A DNA stretch of 32,914 bases from Maribacter sp. (GTDB lineage Bacteria > Bacteroidota > Bacteroidia > Flavobacteriales > Flavobacteriaceae). Under the pieces are notes generated by a model that was given only the letters and a program-made list of their open reading frames with translations, was not told the DNA's origin and ran no database searches. Position 1 is the first letter of the stretch. Each line of letters opens with the position of its first letter. Shown piece by piece: positions 1 through 7,753 of the stretch. Where the stretch lies: assembly GCA_022865355.1 (NCBI GenBank), contig JALHST010000028.1:1-32914 (forward strand), given 5' to 3'. The position numbers and the translations under genes are program-made.

Positions 1-83
1 CTGTTTGATGAACAACTTATCATCAATGGTATTATGAAAACGAATAATGTTAATTTTTTCATTTATTGAATTTTAGAAATTAT

Positions 84-905
84 TTACTTAGGAAAAAGAA
101 AAACGACATTGGCTCTTATTCCCATATCGGCTTTAGCACTATTTGGTGCCGCTAAATTAAATCTTGGGCCAATAGAAAACTGGGTTTTTTGTGTTCCTAA
201 ACTGGTAACCGCACTGATGGTCGGAATAAACCAAACGGTTGTGGTATTTGCCTCCCAATTTTGGGTGATTTCAAACTGACCGCCAATACCGGCGCCACTT
301 TTCCAGTTATAGGTTAAAAATGGTTGAAAAAATAGCGTACTCACATCGCCGCGATCTTTATTGCCCGCTACACTCCAAATCTGATTGATTAAACCCCCAA
401 TGGTAAATCCGTTTGTTTGATATAAAGCAACGGCCGTTGGACCTACACCTAATTTTTTTGTTGTGAGAAAATCATCGGTTCCTGTGGGTACCAAAAACAC
501 AGGCCCTACACCCCATGTAAGTCCCCCTTTAGATTGAGAGGGACTTAAAAAGGCACTTAATACGGCATCTCCTAAACCAACTTCAGAATTTCCTTGACCG
601 GTAATATTGTACTGCGAGATAACAGGCAATATCAATCTTGTGATCAGATTTAAATTATCGTTCAAACTAATGGGCAGAACGGGTTGAATATTGAGCGTGT
701 TTTTTGAACCATTATTTGGGCCTATACCAAAATCGGTATTGTTTTGAAAGGGCACGCTGATTAAACTGGAAATAGGGTTTGCCAATTTTTTGGCCAGTTC
801 TTCAGCGCTTTCTTGAGGTTTTTCTTCAGGCGTATCTTGTGCCGACATTAGTTGAGAAAAGCAAATGATGCTAAATAGGAGTATTTTTAAAAGATAATTT
901 TTCAT
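84..905 (-). CDS. Neuromedin U-like outer-membrane beta-barrel protein
   Basis: A 273-aa secreted protein. Residues 1-22 are a classic Sec leader (MKNYLLKILLF... ending LMSAQ), followed by a charged Glu/Lys-rich linker to about residue 42. The rest alternates short polar turns with amphipathic strands (for example FGIGPNNGSKNTLNIQPVLP and the closing strand NVVFLFPK), as expected for an outer-membrane barrel. The pattern fits the Bacteroidota proteins often annotated 'neuromedin U' or 'transporter', whose role is unknown. The ATG at 905 directly precedes the leader, so the start is secure. It is the last gene of the minus-strand AT-rich block; the nearest upstream ORF is a 47-aa candidate 35 bp away. 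Family assignment is from recall of typical strand motifs; substrate is unknown. Confidence 0.75.
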   Translation of the reverse strand: MKNYLLKILLFSIICFSQLMSAQDTPEEKPQESAEELAKKLANPISSLISVPFQNNTDFGIGPNNGSKNTLNIQPVLPISLNDNLNLITRLILPVISQYNITGQGNSEVGLGDAVLSAFLSPSQSKGGLTWGVGPVFLVPTGTDDFLTTKKLGVGPTAVALYQTNGFTIGGLINQIWSVAGNKDRGDVSTLFFQPFLTYNWKSGAGIGGQFEITQNWEANTTTVWFIPTISAVTSLGTQKTQFSIGPRFNLAAPNSAKADMGIRANVVFLFPK

Positions 906-940
906 TTTACTTTATATTTATTCGGTCGATTTTTCTCAAT

Positions 941-1084
941 TTATATAGGATTCAAGTCACAAATGTAACTTTTAATTATAAATGGTATTTTTACCATTTC
1001 GACATAACTCTTCTGTTTGGTATCATCTACCTTTAAATCCTCAATATTTTTTATATATTTAGTTTTCAAATCGTTGTGAGCCAT
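941..1084 (-). CDS. Small ORF, 47 aa, unrecognised
   Basis: ATG-to-TAA frame of 47 codons beginning MAHNDLKTKYIKN and ending YICDLNPI. It reads like normal protein (mixed Lys, Glu, Asp and hydrophobics, no low complexity) and stops 35 bp before the barrel gene on the same strand. There is no signal peptide or recognisable motif. It may be a genuine small protein, the remnant of a larger gene, or chance. It is the only plausible coding content in the 375-bp gap between the barrel gene and the AraC-type regulator; nothing else was seen there. Confidence 0.25.
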   Translation of the reverse strand: MAHNDLKTKYIKNIEDLKVDDTKQKSYVEMVKIPFIIKSYICDLNPI

Positions 1085-1280
1085 GAGCTTCGATTCTTGA
1101 AGGAATTGTTGATCTCATGATTTAAAGTTTAAATGGTCTTATTTTTACAAAAGTGACTATTTACTTCAAAAAATAATATCCGAAATACGACAAATTTACT
1201 AAAAATTGATAGCCCTTACCTCTTCACACACTATAAAATATGTATTTCAGGTTATTACGAAAAAATATATTAACCTGTAG

Positions 1281-2189
1281 CTAAAGACTTATTAAATCCT
1301 GTTTAGGAGTTAAGCCATAAAAACTTTTATATAACTGAATGGTTCTGCCTATATGATTAAAACCAATATCATAAGACAAATCAGTAATGGTTTTACCTTT
1401 TATTTGTAGTAATGAAGTTTTTAATTTATTGATGCGAATAATCTGCAAAGCCCTTAAGGGAGAGGTGTTTAAATAATTTTTAAAATAGCGTTGTAAATTC
1501 CGTGGTGATATATGGAGTTCCTCACTAATACGTTCCAAGGTGAGTTCTTGATGATGATGGGACTCAAAAAATTTAAGTGTTTTTAAAACTTTTCTTTTTT
1601 GGCTGGTTTCATTGTGTTCTTTTTCAGTAGGTTTTAAATAGAACATATCAAATAATTCACTTGTTAATTCTTCCATTGCAATTGAAAAATCTAAATAAGA
1701 AGAATTTTGTATTATAAAATGATGTCTAAACAAATGAAGATACCTATTTAATTTATTTTGTTTCAATTCAATATACCTCGATTGTTTTGCATATTCACCC
1801 ATTGTTGGGTCGATATCCATGAGTTTTAAATAGGCATCTCCTATCTTTTTTGGGATTGAAAGGCAGGTATATTTAGTTTTATCTAACTTACTCATTATCT
1901 CAACTTTTGGAGGCATTAGTAATACTATGGGTTTGCAAATTTTCATCCCATTGTACCTTACTTCTTTTTTTGGGTCAGTAAAAAAAAAACCATACTCGGA
2001 ATTAGATTCTCCGTAATCAAGTAGTGAGTTTGAAAATTCTACCGTATTAATTTGATATTCTTCTCTAAAGAAAACATTGATATTGGATAGAATTTCGCCA
2101 CAACCCAAATGCTTTAGAAATACTTCATATCCCAATGAATTCAAAACATGTTGTACTTCTAATAAGTCTTTACTGTTGATTATTTTCAT
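1281..2189 (-). CDS. AraC-family transcriptional regulator
   Basis: 302 aa. The C-terminal ~95 residues (about 205-300) form an AraC/XylS double helix-turn-helix: first helix pair around LTLERISEELHISPRNLQRYF, second around TITDLSYDIGFNHIGRTIQLYKSFYGLTP, with the typical 'GF...R.FK..YG.TP' layout (here IGRTIQLYKSFYG). The N-terminal ~200 residues resemble no sensor domain I can name, so the effector is unknown. No membrane segment is visible, so it should be cytoplasmic. Its target may be its own promoter or the envelope genes around it, but no operator is evident. The ATG at 2189 is followed by a natural N-terminus. It lies downstream of a 581-bp gap with little coding content. Confidence 0.85.
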   Translation of the reverse strand: MKIINSKDLLEVQHVLNSLGYEVFLKHLGCGEILSNINVFFREEYQINTVEFSNSLLDYGESNSEYGFFFTDPKKEVRYNGMKICKPIVLLMPPKVEIMSKLDKTKYTCLSIPKKIGDAYLKLMDIDPTMGEYAKQSRYIELKQNKLNRYLHLFRHHFIIQNSSYLDFSIAMEELTSELFDMFYLKPTEKEHNETSQKRKVLKTLKFFESHHHQELTLERISEELHISPRNLQRYFKNYLNTSPLRALQIIRINKLKTSLLQIKGKTITDLSYDIGFNHIGRTIQLYKSFYGLTPKQDLISL

Positions 2190-2320
2190 TTTTATACCGA
2201 ATTTGAAATCATATTTTTTATTATCAAATCCTTAACAAATTGATAAAATAAACATCACAAAAATTGCTCAATTAATTTCGTAATTATTATCGTTTAATTT
2301 GCATCAATCAATTGCTTAAC

Positions 2321-2505
2321 ATGAGTGGAAAAAGGAGCCCTTATCAAGCAGGTAAATTAGGCGAAATCAGTGAGGAGCCTATGCTGATTTAATCATAGCA
2401 GATGGAAACCCTTTAGAGCAAATCAAACTAATCGAAGACCCGGAATCCCATTTCAAAGTAATCATAAAAGACGGGGGGATTTATAAGAACGAAATGAATA
2501 AATAA
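2321..2505 (+). pseudogene. Amidohydrolase C-terminal remnant, frameshifted
   Basis: The plus strand encodes MSGKRSPYQAGKLGEISE, then, after a one-base frame change near 2379, AYADLIIADGNPLEQIKLIE and a tail ending IYKNEMNK at a TAA (2503-2505). Together these form the characteristic last ~60 residues of imidazolonepropionase-like metal-dependent amidohydrolases, where 'GKLG.I.EG.YADLI..DGNPLE' closes the small beta-sandwich domain. The catalytic barrel is missing altogether, so this is a truncated and frameshifted relic. Restoring one base (GAG-GGA-GCC instead of GAG-GAGCC) would rejoin the frames. It is the only plus-strand coding relic in the first 8 kb and is unrelated to the neighbouring genes. 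An intact but different amidohydrolase lies at 20620-22044. Confidence 0.8.
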
Positions 2506-2695
2506 CATGAGTTGATTAATCGAATCTATCAATAGTTGAGCATTATCATAAGTCGCCATTTTCAATACTTCAAAAGGAGTGTTTTTAAAAGATGCTTTTT
2601 CATTTTATTTGATTTATAAATATTAATAAATTTAACCAAATACATGGAAAAAATCACTTTACACTTTTGAACACACTCATTATCAGGTGTTTGTC

Positions 2696-2713
2696 ACGCT
2701 TTCGCGAAAGCGT
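2696..2713. repeat. 18-bp perfect palindrome ACGCTTTCGCGAAAGCGT
   Basis: A perfect inverted repeat with the core TTCGCGAA, followed by TAAAAAG. It lies about 60 bp downstream of the stop of the lipoprotein gene at 2771-3460 (minus strand). It could be a dispersed extragenic palindrome or part of a transcription end for that gene. No second copy was seen in this window. Confidence 0.6.
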
Positions 2714-2770
2714 AAAAAGTATTAATTATGAGATAGTTACATTTTTTTGTCATGTACTAAATAAATTTAA

Positions 2771-3460
2771 TTATAACCAATCTATTGTTAGTGGTTGTTC
2801 TAATTGAAAGGTTGCTTCGGTACCTGCGGGGAATTGAATAACTTCACCTTTGCTTAATAAGCCAATGGCCCCACCAACGGCAGCTCCTTTTCCTGCCCCT
2901 TTACCACCTCCAAAAGCAGCACCGACACCGGCACCAATTGCCGCTTTTTTAACGGTACCACCTGCTTTATCTTCTGTTGTTACAACTTTGGTCTCTGTTT
3001 GAACGTGCTGCAGGTAATTATCTATAATAAATCCGTCAACCGTTACAGCAAATTCGCTTGCTCTACGATTGTTGTTATCAGATACCAAGACCTCCATCTG
3101 CACAACAGTTCCTTTAGGAATAAGAACCTTTCCATTCTGTGCCACATTCTTATCGAGTTCGACAAAAAAATGATCTCCTGCATTAAAATTCTTTGCAGTA
3201 ATCGTTTTCGTTGATTTCAAGAACAAAATAGTACCCTTTGGTAGTATTATGGGTTCTTGAATGACCACCTTTTCTTCAACTTTGGTCATAATTTCAGGAC
3301 TAGAGGGTTTGGGAACTTCATTTTCATCAGCGACTGAATCCAATTCTGCTTCAACCACAACTTGTTCTACTGGTGTTGATTCTGTTTTTTTACTGGCTTC
3401 CTTACAAGAAATCAGGCCAAGAATGGCGAATAATGTAATACCAAAAAGTTTAATTTTCAT
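2771..3460 (-). CDS. Glycine-zipper lipoprotein (paralogue 1)
   Basis: 229 aa. The leader ends in the lipobox LISC, giving a lipidated Cys at residue 20, so the protein should sit in the inner or outer membrane leaflet facing the periplasm. Residues ~21-70 are a low-complexity acidic/proline linker. Residues ~72-165 form a conserved beta-rich domain starting LPKGTILFLKSTKTI. Residues ~170-205 are a glycine zipper (KKAAIGAGVGAAFGGGKGAG...), and the end is a short beta segment (FPAGTEATFQLEQPL). The C-terminal ~155 residues are closely similar to those of the protein at 3695-4303. Function is unknown; glycine zippers usually mediate membrane association or oligomerisation. It probably shares a transcript with the upstream minus-strand genes. 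Confidence 0.8.
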   Translation of the reverse strand: MKIKLFGITLFAILGLISCKEASKKTESTPVEQVVVEAELDSVADENEVPKPSSPEIMTKVEEKVVIQEPIILPKGTILFLKSTKTITAKNFNAGDHFFVELDKNVAQNGKVLIPKGTVVQMEVLVSDNNNRRASEFAVTVDGFIIDNYLQHVQTETKVVTTEDKAGGTVKKAAIGAGVGAAFGGGKGAGKGAAVGGAIGLLSKGEVIQFPAGTEATFQLEQPLTIDWL

Positions 3461-3527
3461 TTCAATTATATTTTTAAATTATTTATTCCTATATAAACGA
3501 TAATTAACAGATAAAAGCAATGATTTT

Positions 3528-3680
3528 CTATCTCCAATGAGCGTCGCCTTCAAGACCAAATTCTAAGCCTTTAGAATTTGATTTATCTCCAAATATCAAA
3601 GATTGTAAAACTTGGGAATGCACATTGATTCCCGTTAACATCAGGGACAATACAACCATGTGCTTTATTTTCTTCCTCAT
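3528..3680 (-). pseudogene. Truncated secreted or outer-membrane protein, N-terminal 50 codons
   Basis: An ATG at 3680 opens a frame of 50 codons: a good Sec leader (MRKKIKHMVVLSLMLTGI ... VHSQ) followed by VLQSLIFGDKSNSKGLEFGL and an early TAG at 3528. The motif 'FGDK.NS..LEFGL.G' is how several flavobacterial outer-membrane barrel proteins (PorT-like size class) begin after the leader, so this is most simply the 5' end of such a gene with the rest lost. No continuation was found in any frame before the next gene. It sits 14 bp after the stop of the paralogue at 3695-4303 and ahead of the one at 2771-3460, so the remnant lies inside the duplicated pair. A genuine 50-aa secreted peptide is the alternative. 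Confidence 0.55.
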
Positions 3681-3694
3681 ATTTTTAAATCCTA

Positions 3695-4303
3695 TTACCA
3701 ATCCACTTTTAGTGGTAATTCAAGTTGAAACTGTGCTTCCGTTCCGGCTGGAAATTGGATACTCTGGCCCGGTTTTAACAAACCCACTGCACCACCAATA
3801 GCGGCTCCACGTCCTGCGCCTCTGCCACCGTCAAAGGCTGCACCTACACCTGCTCCAATAGCCGCCTTTTTAACTGTACCACCTGCCATATCCTCTGTGG
3901 TTACCAGTTTCGTCTCAGTTTTAACTTGTTGCAGGTAATTGTCAATGATAAATCCACCTACGGTCACACCAAATTGGCTGGCTCTGCGCTTATTATTTTC
4001 CGATACCAATACGTCCATTTGCACAATGGTTCCTTTCGGGATAAGTACTTTTCCTTTGCTGGTAACATCTTTATCCAACTCTACAAAAAAGTGATCTCCC
4101 GCATTAAAGTTCTTTGCGGATATGGTTTTGGTCGACTTTAAGAACAGGATAGTACCTACCGGTAAGGTTATGGGGTCCTGATCGTTTACCATTGGATCTT
4201 TATCACAATTGCTGTTATCGATCTTGGAATCGTTAGCTGTGAGCGTCATTCCCATTAAGAATAAGATGACCATAGTATAAGTTGTTTTTTTTATACTTTT
4301 CAT
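3695..4303 (-). CDS. Glycine-zipper periplasmic protein (paralogue 2)
   Basis: 202 aa. The leader (MKSIKKTTYTMVILFLMGMTLTAND) has no lipobox, so unlike its neighbour it should be released into the periplasm after ordinary signal-peptidase cleavage near Ala23. A short Asp/Asn-rich linker precedes the conserved domain (LPVGTILFLKSTKTI, residues ~47-140), then a glycine zipper (KKAAIGAGVGAAFDGGRGAG) and the terminal strand FPAGTEAQFQLELPL. The conserved part matches the 2771-3460 product nearly residue for residue, with the leaders and linkers unrelated: a tandem duplication with divergent targeting. Function is unknown. A possible promoter element lies about 125 bp upstream. Confidence 0.8.
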   Translation of the reverse strand: MKSIKKTTYTMVILFLMGMTLTANDSKIDNSNCDKDPMVNDQDPITLPVGTILFLKSTKTISAKNFNAGDHFFVELDKDVTSKGKVLIPKGTIVQMDVLVSENNKRRASQFGVTVGGFIIDNYLQQVKTETKLVTTEDMAGGTVKKAAIGAGVGAAFDGGRGAGRGAAIGGAVGLLKPGQSIQFPAGTEAQFQLELPLKVDW

Positions 4304-4426
4304 TTTGTTTTCTATTTAAATTATTCTAGTTCTTATTTTTTAAATTAATAATAAATCTCCTTCCATTCTCGGCGGTTTATGCAAAATGATTCACCCTCCT
4401 GGGAATCAGGTCTATAAAACTGGCAA

Positions 4427-4434
4427 CAAATATA
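4427..4434 (-). promoter_or_regulatory. Possible Bacteroidota -7 element TATATTTG
   Basis: The minus strand reads TATATTTG, matching the Bacteroidota sigma-ABfr -7 consensus TAnnTTTG, upstream of the gene starting at 4303. No convincing TTTG -33 partner was found at the right distance, and the implied leader would be about 115 nt, so the call is weak. Confidence 0.25.
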
Positions 4435-4574
4435 ATTTAATTAGGATAAAAGAGCGCCTTAAAAATCTTTGTTTTATTGCGGTCTTGGGTATTTGCCGAG
4501 CCCATTAAAACTAAAGAGACAAATTTATGAAAACAATTTCAACATTCGAAGTGATCCGTATAACTACCAATTAT

Positions 4575-5060
4575 TCAATCTAAACCCTCAAACTTAAAAT
4601 GTTGACCCCCAATAGAGGCCTCATACATTAAACCTCCTTTTACGCGAGTAAATACAGCTACACCATTGGCATTGGCGGCATCAATGGAGGCTCCCTTTGT
4701 TATAGCAACTGCCGACGCCTGGGCATCAAACTTCAATTTGTCATTAATGAAATGTTCAAAAGCCTCCCTATTTTCAAAGAAGATGACTTCGCTATATTGC
4801 TGACCCCCGGTCTGTAGCCCAAAGGAGGCCTGTTTCAATTTAGAGGATCCAACAATTTCCTTTGATTTATAGACCATACCAGTACCTGCGGCCCCGCCAA
4901 TAGCTAAACCCGCTTTGGTAATTTTAGGGAATACAGCATAGCCATAGGCCTTACTTACGAAGGTTGCCAATGTAGGAGATTCCTCTAACATTTTATCCAA
5001 AGCCTCTTTGGATTCTTTTTCCAATTCGGGATTCCAACCCCCAATTTGAGCGTTGCCCAT
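4575..5060 (-). CDS. SYLF/Ysc84-domain protein with damaged leader start
   Basis: 161 aa from the ATG at 5060. Nearly the whole chain is a SYLF (Ysc84, DUF500) domain: ALDKMLEESPTLATFVSKAYGYAVFPKITKAG, then a Gly-rich GLAIGGAAGTGMVYK and GLQTGGQQYSEVIFF, ending GLMYEASIGGQHFKFEGL. Such domains bind phosphoinositides in eukaryotes; the bacterial members are secreted and uncharacterised. In frame upstream of this ATG the DNA encodes 13 more residues, QVFLLLISLVFSF, which with MGNAQ would be a perfect signal peptide, but the codon before Gln is TGA (5100-5102). An ATG at 5101-5103 overlaps that TGA one base out of frame. Deleting the single A at 5100 would restore an intact leader. As it stands the product is either started inside the leader or not exported. 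Confidence 0.75.
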   Translation of the reverse strand: MGNAQIGGWNPELEKESKEALDKMLEESPTLATFVSKAYGYAVFPKITKAGLAIGGAAGTGMVYKSKEIVGSSKLKQASFGLQTGGQQYSEVIFFENREAFEHFINDKLKFDAQASAVAITKGASIDAANANGVAVFTRVKGGLMYEASIGGQHFKFEGLD

Positions 5061-5141
5061 AAAAGAAAAGACGAGACTGATCAGAAGGAGGAATACTTGT
5101 CATTTTGTTGTAAATAATGTTCTTATAACTTTGATTTTATG

Positions 5142-5573
5142 TTAAAAATTAAAGTTGAAACCAGTTATGAAGCCACCGGTATAGATATCATACATAAAGG
5201 AGTTATTCCCTTCGTAGTTTACATCATATCCTTGATAACCAATATGCCAGGAGCTTAGGTCTGAAATTTGATACCCTATGAGTAAGTTTAATTTCCAGCT
5301 GATTTTGGATCCTATGCCAAATCCGCCCACATCAAAGCGGGCGCTATTTATCCATTTATCGTTTACGGTCTTAAAGCGCATTCCAAAGTAGGGGTCTATA
5401 AAATCTAAATTTTTAGTAAATTCGTTCTGCTGACCTATCTGTATGCTTGGCTTTAGGCCAAAATAACGCAGCCCAAAAAGACCGTCCAAGGTTAGGAAGT
5501 CAGTTAAATTAATAAGGGTTTACCCGCCACCTAACTCCCAGATGGTTTGGTCAATTTCTACTTTGGTGCCTTT
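5142..5573 (-). pseudogene. Outer-membrane beta-barrel protein, C-terminal part with nonsense codon
   Basis: From 5489 to 5142 the frame is open (115 codons, TTG in place of a start) and ends with a typical barrel: FIDPYFGMRF, DVGGFGIGS, LLIGYQISDLSSWHIGYQGY and the terminal strand TGFNFNF. This follows the family with the signature 'DP..G.R......W.....D.GGFG.GS...W'. Upstream in the same frame the family sequence continues through an in-frame TAA at 5520-5522 (GTKVEIDQTIWELGGG, stop, TLINLTDF), where a Tyr codon is expected, until another TAA at 5574-5576. Further upstream nothing of the N-terminal half or leader can be recognised. The gene is therefore a 5'-truncated pseudogene with a nonsense mutation. 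Translation from the TTG would give a leaderless fragment, unlikely to reach the outer membrane. Confidence 0.75.
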
Positions 5574-5942
5574 TTATTTTTCGAGCAAAATAGTTACAGT
5601 AAAAATAGATATTACAGTAAGTTCATACAATAAACTAAAGTGGAAGAATTAAGAGCTGTTGGGGAATATACTATGGAAATTGTCTTTACCGTGAAATCAC
5701 AGGATTCATTAATTCATTATTATAAAAATATTAATGATTGAATAAAAAGGAAATCTATTTTTTTTGAATTTTAAATGATTCATTTTTAGTTTGAACAAAT
5801 AGCGTACTTATCCTTGTTTGTACACTGTAATTATGAAAAAATCTGAAGGTTGATGGCAATAGGCTTTGGATGAAAATAATCAGTACGGAATTTAAGAAAT
5901 GGCAATGTTTTTTTAGAGCAATATTAAATTGAAGTACGGCAC
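5574..5942. other. 369-bp AT-rich gap
   Basis: The region lies between the barrel pseudogene and the DUF481 gene. A 33-codon plus-strand frame (5640-5741, beginning at GTG) is the longest reading with protein-like composition, but it has no family signature. No promoter or RNA was recognised. Confidence 0.4.
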
Positions 5943-6962
5943 TTAATCCAATTTAAAGCCAAAACCACTGCTAAAAATATAATCCAGATCAGTTCCACTA
6001 ACTGCTGGCTGATTATCATAATTTAATGTGAATTCCGTTTTAATATAAAAATCCCAGGGCAGATCATATTTAAGGGTTATGTGGTAATCCAAACGAAACC
6101 TACCTCTTTCAGAGATACCTGCATAAAATTTAAAACCTGTATTTAGATCGAAATCCTTGAAGTCATACATATTAAAATTTGAACCAAGAAAGGCTTCAGA
6201 TGAGGTTTTATTAAAGGAGGTGTCCTCATAGTTTTCAATGTTGTAGGTGGCTCCAACAGTTACTCCAAAATAAAGCTTATTTGTACTTTTTATGAATCGG
6301 CCTAAACCTAAACTTGGGGTGACTCTTCCTGTTAGAGATTGCTCGGTGTTTGAAAGAAAGGAAACATCAGCTAACATATACCATTTTTTTGGTAGTAGCC
6401 GTATGGTCTCTAACATTGCGTCTACCCGTTTAACATCTCTCAGACCGTCCTGCGAAGAATTTAGCACGTTAATATTGGCTTTATTTCGCCATTTTTCACC
6501 AATGAATCCAACATTTCCGGCAATGGTGAACTGGGCATTATTGCTTGCTTTGGTAAAGTTATAGCCTAAATCTATACCGCCTTCGAATCTTTTCCAAAAT
6601 TCATCAAAGACTTCTACTAAATTGATCAGTTCGTTCAATTGGAATCGTTCAGAACTACCGTCTTCTAAAATAATAGTTACCCCACCGGAGTTTTCTGATC
6701 GTATATTCCCGTAAAAGCGCCTATCATTGGTTAATGTAATAAAACATTTGCGGCCGATGCTAAGTGTTTCTACCTTATTGAACTCAATTTTAAAATCCTT
6801 GTCGCTATAGGAAGTTTCCATGGTTAAAATACCAGTGGATAACGATTTTATCTCGCCAACCAAAATATCATTGTTTTTTAGGCGAATCGTGTCATTTTGA
6901 GCATAAGTAGTTAAACCGATCAATAATAATAATAAAAGATAGTTATGGATGGATATGGTCAT
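5943..6962 (-). CDS. DUF481-family outer-membrane protein
   Basis: 339 aa with a leader ending LTTYAQ at residue 22. Residues ~23-115 form a small soluble domain with two 'DG/ND..GEI' type beta motifs (IRLKNNDILVGEIKSLSTG and LTNDRRFYGNIRSENSGG), followed from ~120 by a barrel of about ten strands (GGIDLGYNFTKASNNAQFTI ... DYIFSSGFGFKLD), the DUF481 pattern related to E. coli YdiY. The last residue run FGFKLD is a standard barrel-closing strand. It is intact, unlike the barrels on either side, and apparently monocistronic. Its role is unknown; YdiY-like proteins are often linked to salt response, but nothing here confirms it. Confidence 0.8.
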   Translation of the reverse strand: MTISIHNYLLLLLLIGLTTYAQNDTIRLKNNDILVGEIKSLSTGILTMETSYSDKDFKIEFNKVETLSIGRKCFITLTNDRRFYGNIRSENSGGVTIILEDGSSERFQLNELINLVEVFDEFWKRFEGGIDLGYNFTKASNNAQFTIAGNVGFIGEKWRNKANINVLNSSQDGLRDVKRVDAMLETIRLLPKKWYMLADVSFLSNTEQSLTGRVTPSLGLGRFIKSTNKLYFGVTVGATYNIENYEDTSFNKTSSEAFLGSNFNMYDFKDFDLNTGFKFYAGISERGRFRLDYHITLKYDLPWDFYIKTEFTLNYDNQPAVSGTDLDYIFSSGFGFKLD

Positions 6963-7061
6963 TCAAAATATATGTCTCTCTAAAATATTAAAAATTAAGC
7001 TAAAAAACACATCTAATTTTTTCTCGAATAAAAATACGGAACTTATAATTTTTCATTTTTA

Positions 7062-7504
7062 TTAATGAATGCAGTATTTAAAAAACAATAAAAGGAATCT
7101 GTAATTTAATGATAATAGTACAGATTTTCAATCGCCTATAACACCTGCGTCTGTTCTAAAGGTCGAGTTTTTATTCCATTGTAATTGAGCGCCAATTAAT
7201 CCGTTCCATTCTTGCTTTAAAACTTTATCTTTACCGTATCATGTTATGGCTTCACCATTGGCAGACTCAATGCGCTCTACAATTGGGGTAAATTTTAATT
7301 GTTTTTTCTATTTTTATGGCATCTACCGGGTTGTTCGGATCAAACTATCCTAACCAGTTATAATATTCGGCAGAAATTTCATCTGCCCTAGCAAAGGTTT
7401 CAGGTAGAAGGGCATCTTTCATGTTGACCTCTTCAACGGTATTCGAGATTAAAGAGGCCTTCATGGCACCAACCCATAACCCAATGTAGCGATAAGGTTT
7501 GTTC
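7062..7504 (-). pseudogene. Decayed outer-membrane protein, C-terminal half
   Basis: Reading the minus strand from 7504 gives PYRYIGLWVGAMKASLISNT, then MKDALLPETFARADEISAEY and NWLG, a TAG (7345-7347), FDPNNPVDAIK, a frame change near 7290, TPIVERIESANGEAIT, a TGA (7239-7241), YGKDKVLKQEWNGLIGAQLQ, a TGA (7128-7130) and KSVLLSLNYRFL. The order and the closing 'D.KS.LLSLNYRF' strand fit a flavobacterial outer-membrane protein of ~400 aa. The TGA at 7128 probably replaced CGA (Arg). With three stops and a frameshift it cannot make protein. The N-terminal half is absent: at 7505 the sequence passes directly into a DUF6090 fragment. Confidence 0.75.
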
Positions 7505-7627
7505 TTACAAGGCGATTAAAATTCCGATTACCACTAGTACAATTTCTCCGATTGCATACCTGGGGTATTTTATGGGCTTATGGTCGTCTGCTAGTTGTTG
7601 ACGTATTCGCCAAAAAAAATTAAGCAT
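7505..7627 (-). pseudogene. DUF6090 N-terminal fragment
   Basis: From the ATG at 7627 the minus strand encodes MLNFFWRIRQQLADDHKPIK followed by YPRYAIGEIVLVVIGILIAL and a TAA. This is the highly stereotyped first 40 residues of DUF6090 membrane proteins ('ML.FFR.IR...L..GK..KYL.YA.GEI.LVVIGILIALQINNWN'): a short amphipathic head and one membrane helix. The reading stops exactly where the family continues QINNWN, and the next base pairs belong to a different decayed gene. It is therefore a gene head cut at a recombination junction. A longer frame upstream to 7765 only reads through repeat DNA and is not part of the protein. Confidence 0.75.
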
Positions 7628-7680
7628 CGTTTCTAATTCTATCGTCAAGACGTCTGCAAGCCGCTTTCTCAAACATCCCG

Positions 7681-7698
7681 TCCCGATAGCTATCGGGA
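7681..7698. repeat. 18-bp palindrome TCCCGATAGCTATCGGGA
   Basis: A perfect palindrome. A one-base variant (TCCCGATAGTTATCGGGA) occurs at 19670-19687 and a more decayed relative (CCCTATAGCTATCTGG) near 22724-22739. All three are extragenic, suggesting a dispersed palindromic repeat. Confidence 0.65.
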
Positions 7699-7753
7699 GT
7701 CTACCAGACTTTTGATCTTGCATTACTCCTACGCACCGGCTGGCCCGTTCGCT

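Larger units (their letters stand above)
2190..2770. other. 581-bp gap with gene debris and a palindrome
   Basis: This AT-rich stretch separates the AraC-type regulator from the glycine-zipper genes. It holds a plus-strand amidohydrolase tail (2321-2505) and an 18-bp palindrome (2696-2713), listed separately. No other coding sequence, promoter or RNA gene was recognised. Confidence 0.6.

Noticed and set aside
5640-5741. 33-codon plus-strand ORF starting at GTG
   Set aside because: Composition is protein-like but it is too short and has no recognisable signature.
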